From NCBI RefSeq assembly GCF_016124325.1, contig NZ_WGNY01000006.1, forward strand, positions 1-64,000: a DNA stretch of 64,000 nt, in the 5' to 3' direction. Source of the DNA: Phenylobacterium sp. GTDB taxonomy: Bacteria; Pseudomonadota; Alphaproteobacteria; Caulobacterales; Caulobacteraceae. The notes beneath the pieces are model-generated. The model was not told the origin of the DNA. It searched no databases and worked only from the letters and a program-made list of their open reading frames with translations. The position numbers and the translations under genes were made by a program. Below, piece after piece: positions 61,208-64,000 of the stretch (within the stretch, counting starts at the first letter, position 1; each line of letters opens with the position of its first letter).

Positions 61208-61810
61208 ATGCTGAGCGACGGCTTCCACGACGTTCCCGACGGCCACATCGCCGCGGTGGTCACTTCGCTCGAGATGACCGAGCGCCCGCCGCCGAGGGCG
61301 GAAGTCATGGCCGCGCCCTGGTCCATCCGCCGCCTGACCGACCTCTCGCCCGAAGCCTATCTCGATCTCTACCGGGCGGTGGGCCGCGACTGGCTGTGGT
61401 TCACGCGCCTCGTGACGCCGCGCGACGATCTGGTCGCCGAGATCGGCGATCCGCGGGTCGAGGTGTACCGGCTTGAGGGAGCCGGCGACGACACGGCGAT
61501 CCTGGAGTTGGACTTCCGGGAGCCGGACACTTGTGAGCTCACCTACTTCGGCGTGACCCCCGGCCTCATCGGCGGCGGCGCGGCCCGCTGGCTGATGAAC
61601 CGGGCGATCGAGCGGGCGTGGTCGCAGCCCATTCGGCGATTCTGGGTCCATACCTGCACGCTGGACCACCCCTCCGCCCCGGCCTTCTACATGCGCTCCG
61701 GCTTCCGGCCGTTCCGCCGGCAGATCGAGGTGGCCCCCGACCCACGGCTCGCCGGCCTCGCGCCCCTGGACTCGGCGCCCCACGTGCCGGTCATCCGACA
61801 GCATGCTTAG
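61208..61810 (+). CDS. GNAT family N-acetyltransferase
   Basis: A 200-residue GNAT protein. YFGVTPGLIGGGAARWLMNRAIERAWSQPIRRFWVHTCTLDHPSAPAFYMRSGFRPFRRQIE carries the acetyl-CoA-binding loop (Q/R-x-x-G-x-G/A as GLIGGGA) and the closing strand. The N-terminal half is less conserved. It is co-oriented with xthA, 6 bp apart, so probably co-transcribed. Substrate unknown. Confidence 0.85.
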   Translation: MLSDGFHDVPDGHIAAVVTSLEMTERPPPRAEVMAAPWSIRRLTDLSPEAYLDLYRAVGRDWLWFTRLVTPRDDLVAEIGDPRVEVYRLEGAGDDTAILELDFREPDTCELTYFGVTPGLIGGGAARWLMNRAIERAWSQPIRRFWVHTCTLDHPSAPAFYMRSGFRPFRRQIEVAPDPRLAGLAPLDSAPHVPVIRQHA

Positions 61811-61831
61811 CCGACAACATGCTTAGCCGAC
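61802..61831. repeat. 16-bp-period tandem duplication over the GNAT stop codon
   Basis: CATGCTTAGCCGAC occurs at 61802-61815 and again at 61818-61831, separated by AA. The first copy contains the TAG stop of the GNAT gene. It is a small local tandem duplication, perhaps a slippage product. Confidence 0.7.
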
Positions 61832-61857
61832 TCAGGCAAACGGCGTAGCGTCGTTCC

Positions 61858-62493
61858 ATGGACGAGGTGGCACGGCTTCTCGCGCTGCTGGCGCTGGTCG
61901 GCGCCGCCCTCACGCTGGCCGGCGCCGCGTGGGTCTGGCTCACCGACGAGACGCGGCGGATGCGCCGCACGCTGACCAAGGCGCTGGGCGTCGCGCCGCA
62001 GCCGATTCTGGCGGTCCGCGGCCGTGGCGTGGGCCTGGGCTTCGACCTCGCCGCCGGCCTGATCGCCGTCACCTGGGACCGCGGCGGGTGGAGCCTCACC
62101 TATCGGCTTGAGGAACTGATCGGCGCCGAACTCGTGATCGATCGCCAGGTGGCCGCCCGCGCCTTCCGCGGCGAGGCCCGGCGGGCGCTGGACCAGCTGG
62201 CCACGCCCGAGGCGCGGGTGCGCCTGCGCCTCCTGTTCGACGACCCGTCGCACCCCGACTTCCAGCTCGACCTCTGGCTGCCGGAAGACGACGGCGTCCG
62301 CGGCCGGCTCGACGCCGAGGACGCCCTGGCCGAGGGCAACCGCTGGATGGCGCGCCTGGAAGCGCTCCTGCGCCGCACGCCTTCGCCCCGGCCCCGAGCC
62401 GCCGTTGCGCCCGCCACGGCCGCCCACACGCGGGCCGCCCCTCCGCCCGACGACGATGAGATCGAGGACGAGCCGGAAGACATCATAACTTGA
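61858..62493 (+). CDS. Hypothetical membrane-anchored protein
   Basis: A 211-residue protein with an N-terminal helix (VARLLALLALVGAALTLAGAAWVWL), then a soluble domain containing LGVAPQPILAVRGRGVGLGFDLAAGLIAVTWDRGGWSLTYRLEELIGAELVID and a low-complexity acidic tail (DDDEIEDEPEDIIT). I recall similar proteins in Caulobacteraceae, but no family or function. ATG at 61858 follows the 16-bp repeat; no clear ribosome site. Confidence 0.7.
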   Translation: MDEVARLLALLALVGAALTLAGAAWVWLTDETRRMRRTLTKALGVAPQPILAVRGRGVGLGFDLAAGLIAVTWDRGGWSLTYRLEELIGAELVIDRQVAARAFRGEARRALDQLATPEARVRLRLLFDDPSHPDFQLDLWLPEDDGVRGRLDAEDALAEGNRWMARLEALLRRTPSPRPRAAVAPATAAHTRAAPPPDDDEIEDEPEDIIT

Positions 62494-62538
62494 CGATGTA
62501 AATTTATCGGGCAGTCTCCCGCGAAGGAGGATCGCGCC

Positions 62539-63231
62539 ATGCCGAACCTGATCGCCGCCGCCGCCTTCTTCGTCCTGATCCACCTGCTGGTCGCTGGAAC
62601 CCGCGTCCGCGATGCGGTCACCCGCCGGATCGGCGAAGGCGCCTACATGGGCCTCTTCTCACTGGCCTCGATCGCCGGCCTCGCCTGGCTGATCGTGGGC
62701 TTCGGCCAGGCGCGGACCGAAGCCTGGAACCTCGCCTATTGGAACCTGACGCCGGCGACCCGACACCTCCAGATCGGCCTGCAGTTGGTCGCGATGCTGC
62801 TCATCGTGCCCGGGCTGACGACGCCCAATCCCACCAGCGTGCGGCAGGAGGGCGCCCTGGACCGGCCCGACGTGATCAAGGGGATGCTGCGGATCACCCG
62901 CCATCCGTTCCTGTGGGGCGTGGCGATCTGGGCGGCCGGCCACCTGCTGGTGAACGGCGACCGCGCCAGCATCGTGCTGTTCGGGTCGCTCCTCGCGCTC
63001 GCGCTGTTCGGCACGGCCAGCATCGACGCCAAGCGCAAGCGGGCCCTGGGCGACAAGTGGAACGCCTTCGCGAACCAGACCTCGAACGCGCCCTTCGGGG
63101 CCATCCTCTCCGGGCGCCAGAAGCTGAGCCTGGGCGAGATCGGCTGGTGGCGGATCGTGCTGGCCGTGGCGGTCTGGGCTGGCCTCCTTTGGGGGCACCC
63201 CTACCTGTTCGGCGTCGCCGCCCTGCCCTAG
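62539..63231 (+). CDS. nnrU: NnrU family membrane protein
   Basis: A 230-residue protein with about six helices. NPTSVRQEGALDRPDVIKGMLRITRHPFLWGVAIWAAGHLLVNGD is the NnrU/isoprenylcysteine-methyltransferase-like core with the RHP motif. NnrU proteins accompany nitrite/NO metabolism in denitrifiers, but the family is broader. The role here is unknown. ATG at 62539 follows GAAGGAGG. Confidence 0.82.
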   Translation: MPNLIAAAAFFVLIHLLVAGTRVRDAVTRRIGEGAYMGLFSLASIAGLAWLIVGFGQARTEAWNLAYWNLTPATRHLQIGLQLVAMLLIVPGLTTPNPTSVRQEGALDRPDVIKGMLRITRHPFLWGVAIWAAGHLLVNGDRASIVLFGSLLALALFGTASIDAKRKRALGDKWNAFANQTSNAPFGAILSGRQKLSLGEIGWWRIVLAVAVWAGLLWGHPYLFGVAALP

Positions 63232-63251
63232 AGCCCGCCTGGGCGGGCTCT
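63230..63251 (+). terminator. Hairpin at the nnrU stop codon
   Basis: AGAGCCCGC (63230-63238) pairs with GCGGGCTCT (63243-63251), with a 4-base loop; the stem includes the nnrU stop. It is followed by ATACCTTTG, a poor T run. On the minus strand no T run follows the stem either. A terminator for nnrU is the best reading. Confidence 0.6.
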
Positions 63252-63283
63252 ATACCTTTGAAAATCGAGCCTTCTTGTTCGGA

Positions 63284-64000
63284 TCAAGTGATCCCGCTTG
63301 ATCCCGGAAGGCTCGGGTCGAGTGCAGATTCGACCGCGGCCTCGCAGTGGACGATGGCGGTGTCGACCACCGGGACGTCGATGTCGCGGGGGCTCAGCAG
63401 CAAGCCCACCTCGGTGCAGCCGAAGATCACGCCGTCGGCGCCGGCGGCGCGGCCCTTGGCCACCATCTCCAGCGCGCGCGCCTTCGATCCGGCGTCGATC
63501 ACGCCCTGGCAGAGCTCATCGTAGATGATCGATTGCAGCCGCGCCCGGTCGGGCGCGTCGGGGATCAGGGGCTCCAGGCCAGCGGCCTTCAGCCGGTCCT
63601 TGTAGAAGTCCTTCTCCATGGTGAAGCGCGTGGCGAGCAGCAGCGGACGGCTCACGCCGCGCGCCTTCAGGACCGCCGCCGTGGCGTCGCCGATATGCAG
63701 GAACGGAACCGAGATCGCCTGGCGGATGGCGTCAGCGTTCAGGTGCATGGTGTTGGTGGCGAGGATCACCAGGTCCGCGCCGGCCATCTCGAGCCGGCGC
63801 GCCGCCTCCGCCAGGATCGCACCCGTCTCGTCCCAGCGGTCGGCGGCCTGGAGTTCGGCGATGGGCGCGAAATCGACCGAGCGGATCAGGAGCTCGGCCG
63901 AGTGCAGCCCGCCCAGCCGTTCGCGGACTAGGCGGTTGAGCTCGCGGTAGTAGACCGCCGTGGACTCGGCGCTCATGCCGCCCAGCACGCCGATGGTGCG
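63284..64000 (-). CDS. Aspartate/glutamate racemase family protein, 5' end beyond window
   Basis: The visible 239 codons read RTIGVLGGMSAESTAVYYRELN through to SSGIT. The N-terminal GGMSAEST and the two catalytic cysteine positions are informative: the N-terminal one reads ATNTMH (T in place of C), while the C-terminal FGCTEVGLL keeps its cysteine. RacX/YgeA-like broad racemases or isomerases with one missing cysteine occur, so the activity is uncertain. The gene starts outside the window, probably one to three codons further on. Confidence 0.85.
   Translation of the reverse strand, partial: RTIGVLGGMSAESTAVYYRELNRLVRERLGGLHSAELLIRSVDFAPIAELQAADRWDETGAILAEAARRLEMAGADLVILATNTMHLNADAIRQAISVPFLHIGDATAAVLKARGVSRPLLLATRFTMEKDFYKDRLKAAGLEPLIPDAPDRARLQSIIYDELCQGVIDAGSKARALEMVAKGRAAGADGVIFGCTEVGLLLSPRDIDVPVVDTAIVHCEAAVESALDPSLPGSSGIT

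Noticed and set aside
63230..63251. Reading this hairpin as a bidirectional terminator for the racemase
   Set aside because: The racemase ends at 63284 on the minus strand and the stem lies downstream of it, but no T run follows on that strand, so support is weak for that direction.

Overview
The window is about 64 kb of very GC-rich, densely coding chromosome from an alphaproteobacterium, most likely Caulobacterales (Caulobacter or Phenylobacterium-like). The case rests on fliX divergent from a sigma-54-driven flgI-flgJ-flbY operon, a DipM-type LysM/LytM division protein and an FtsN-like SPOR protein in one conserved neighbourhood, a perfect CtrA box (TTAA-N7-TTAA), an alphaproteobacterial LexA box (GTTC-N7-GTTC) and a DksA homologue lacking the zinc cysteines. 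I see no phage, insertion sequence, plasmid or CRISPR signature. This is core and light accessory chromosome.

Layout. 1-3.4 kb: 5' part of rpoB (minus). 3.8-6.0 kb: an Mpl-type Mur ligase, then a CtrA box leading into a probable small RNA with an intrinsic terminator, tRNA-Asn, and glyoxalase I. 6.3-11.1 kb: RND efflux operon with a GNAT gene. 11.2-18.1 kb: nitronate monooxygenase, Atm1-like ABC exporter, LOG protein, LysR regulator, a tiny ORF and NAD synthetase, which has a palindromic operator in its leader. 18.3-22.5 kb: LtrA, DksA-like protein and the flagellar fliX / flgI-flgJ-flbY divergon. 22.5-23.4 kb: NsrR-like regulator facing a truncated haemoglobin across two tandem operator-like repeats. 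23.5-24.6 kb: an FMN riboswitch whose expression platform covers the Shine-Dalgarno of a 45-codon ORF, followed by a PaaI-type thioesterase and a DUF1330 gene. 24.6-33.8 kb: ABC-F ATPase with an overlapping upstream ORF, DUF2157/GDYXXLXY membrane pair, 2OG-Fe oxygenase, TetR plus glycosyltransferase, DUF1203, a small secreted protein and an OPT transporter. 33.9-41.7 kb: SOS-regulated uvrA, DUF885 peptidase, GST, a membrane protein and trmFO.

41.7-58.9 kb is the conserved alphaproteobacterial housekeeping block: squalene/phytoene synthase-like, PuuD-like, Mth938, secF-secD-yajC, DUF815 ATPase, dipM, pcm-surE-serS, tatC-tatB-tatA, scpB-scpA, nagZ, ftsN and dgt (all minus except the ATPase), with erpA divergent. 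The genes are tightly coupled, with many 4-bp ATGA/GTGA/TTGA overlaps, and join protein export (SecDF-YajC, Tat), envelope division and peptidoglycan recycling (DipM, FtsN, NagZ), chromosome condensation (ScpAB) and survival functions (SurE, Pcm). After erpA come two tandem paralogous secreted proteins of unknown function, then xthA, GNAT, a membrane protein, nnrU and a truncated aspartate/glutamate racemase at the right edge.

The most unusual points are the CtrA-box small RNA, the FMN riboswitch placed in front of non-riboflavin genes, the strong-Shine-Dalgarno ORF overlapping the ABC-F start, the NAD-synthetase palindrome and the tandem secreted paralogues. All functional names come from reading motifs and protein sequence by eye; no database search was run.
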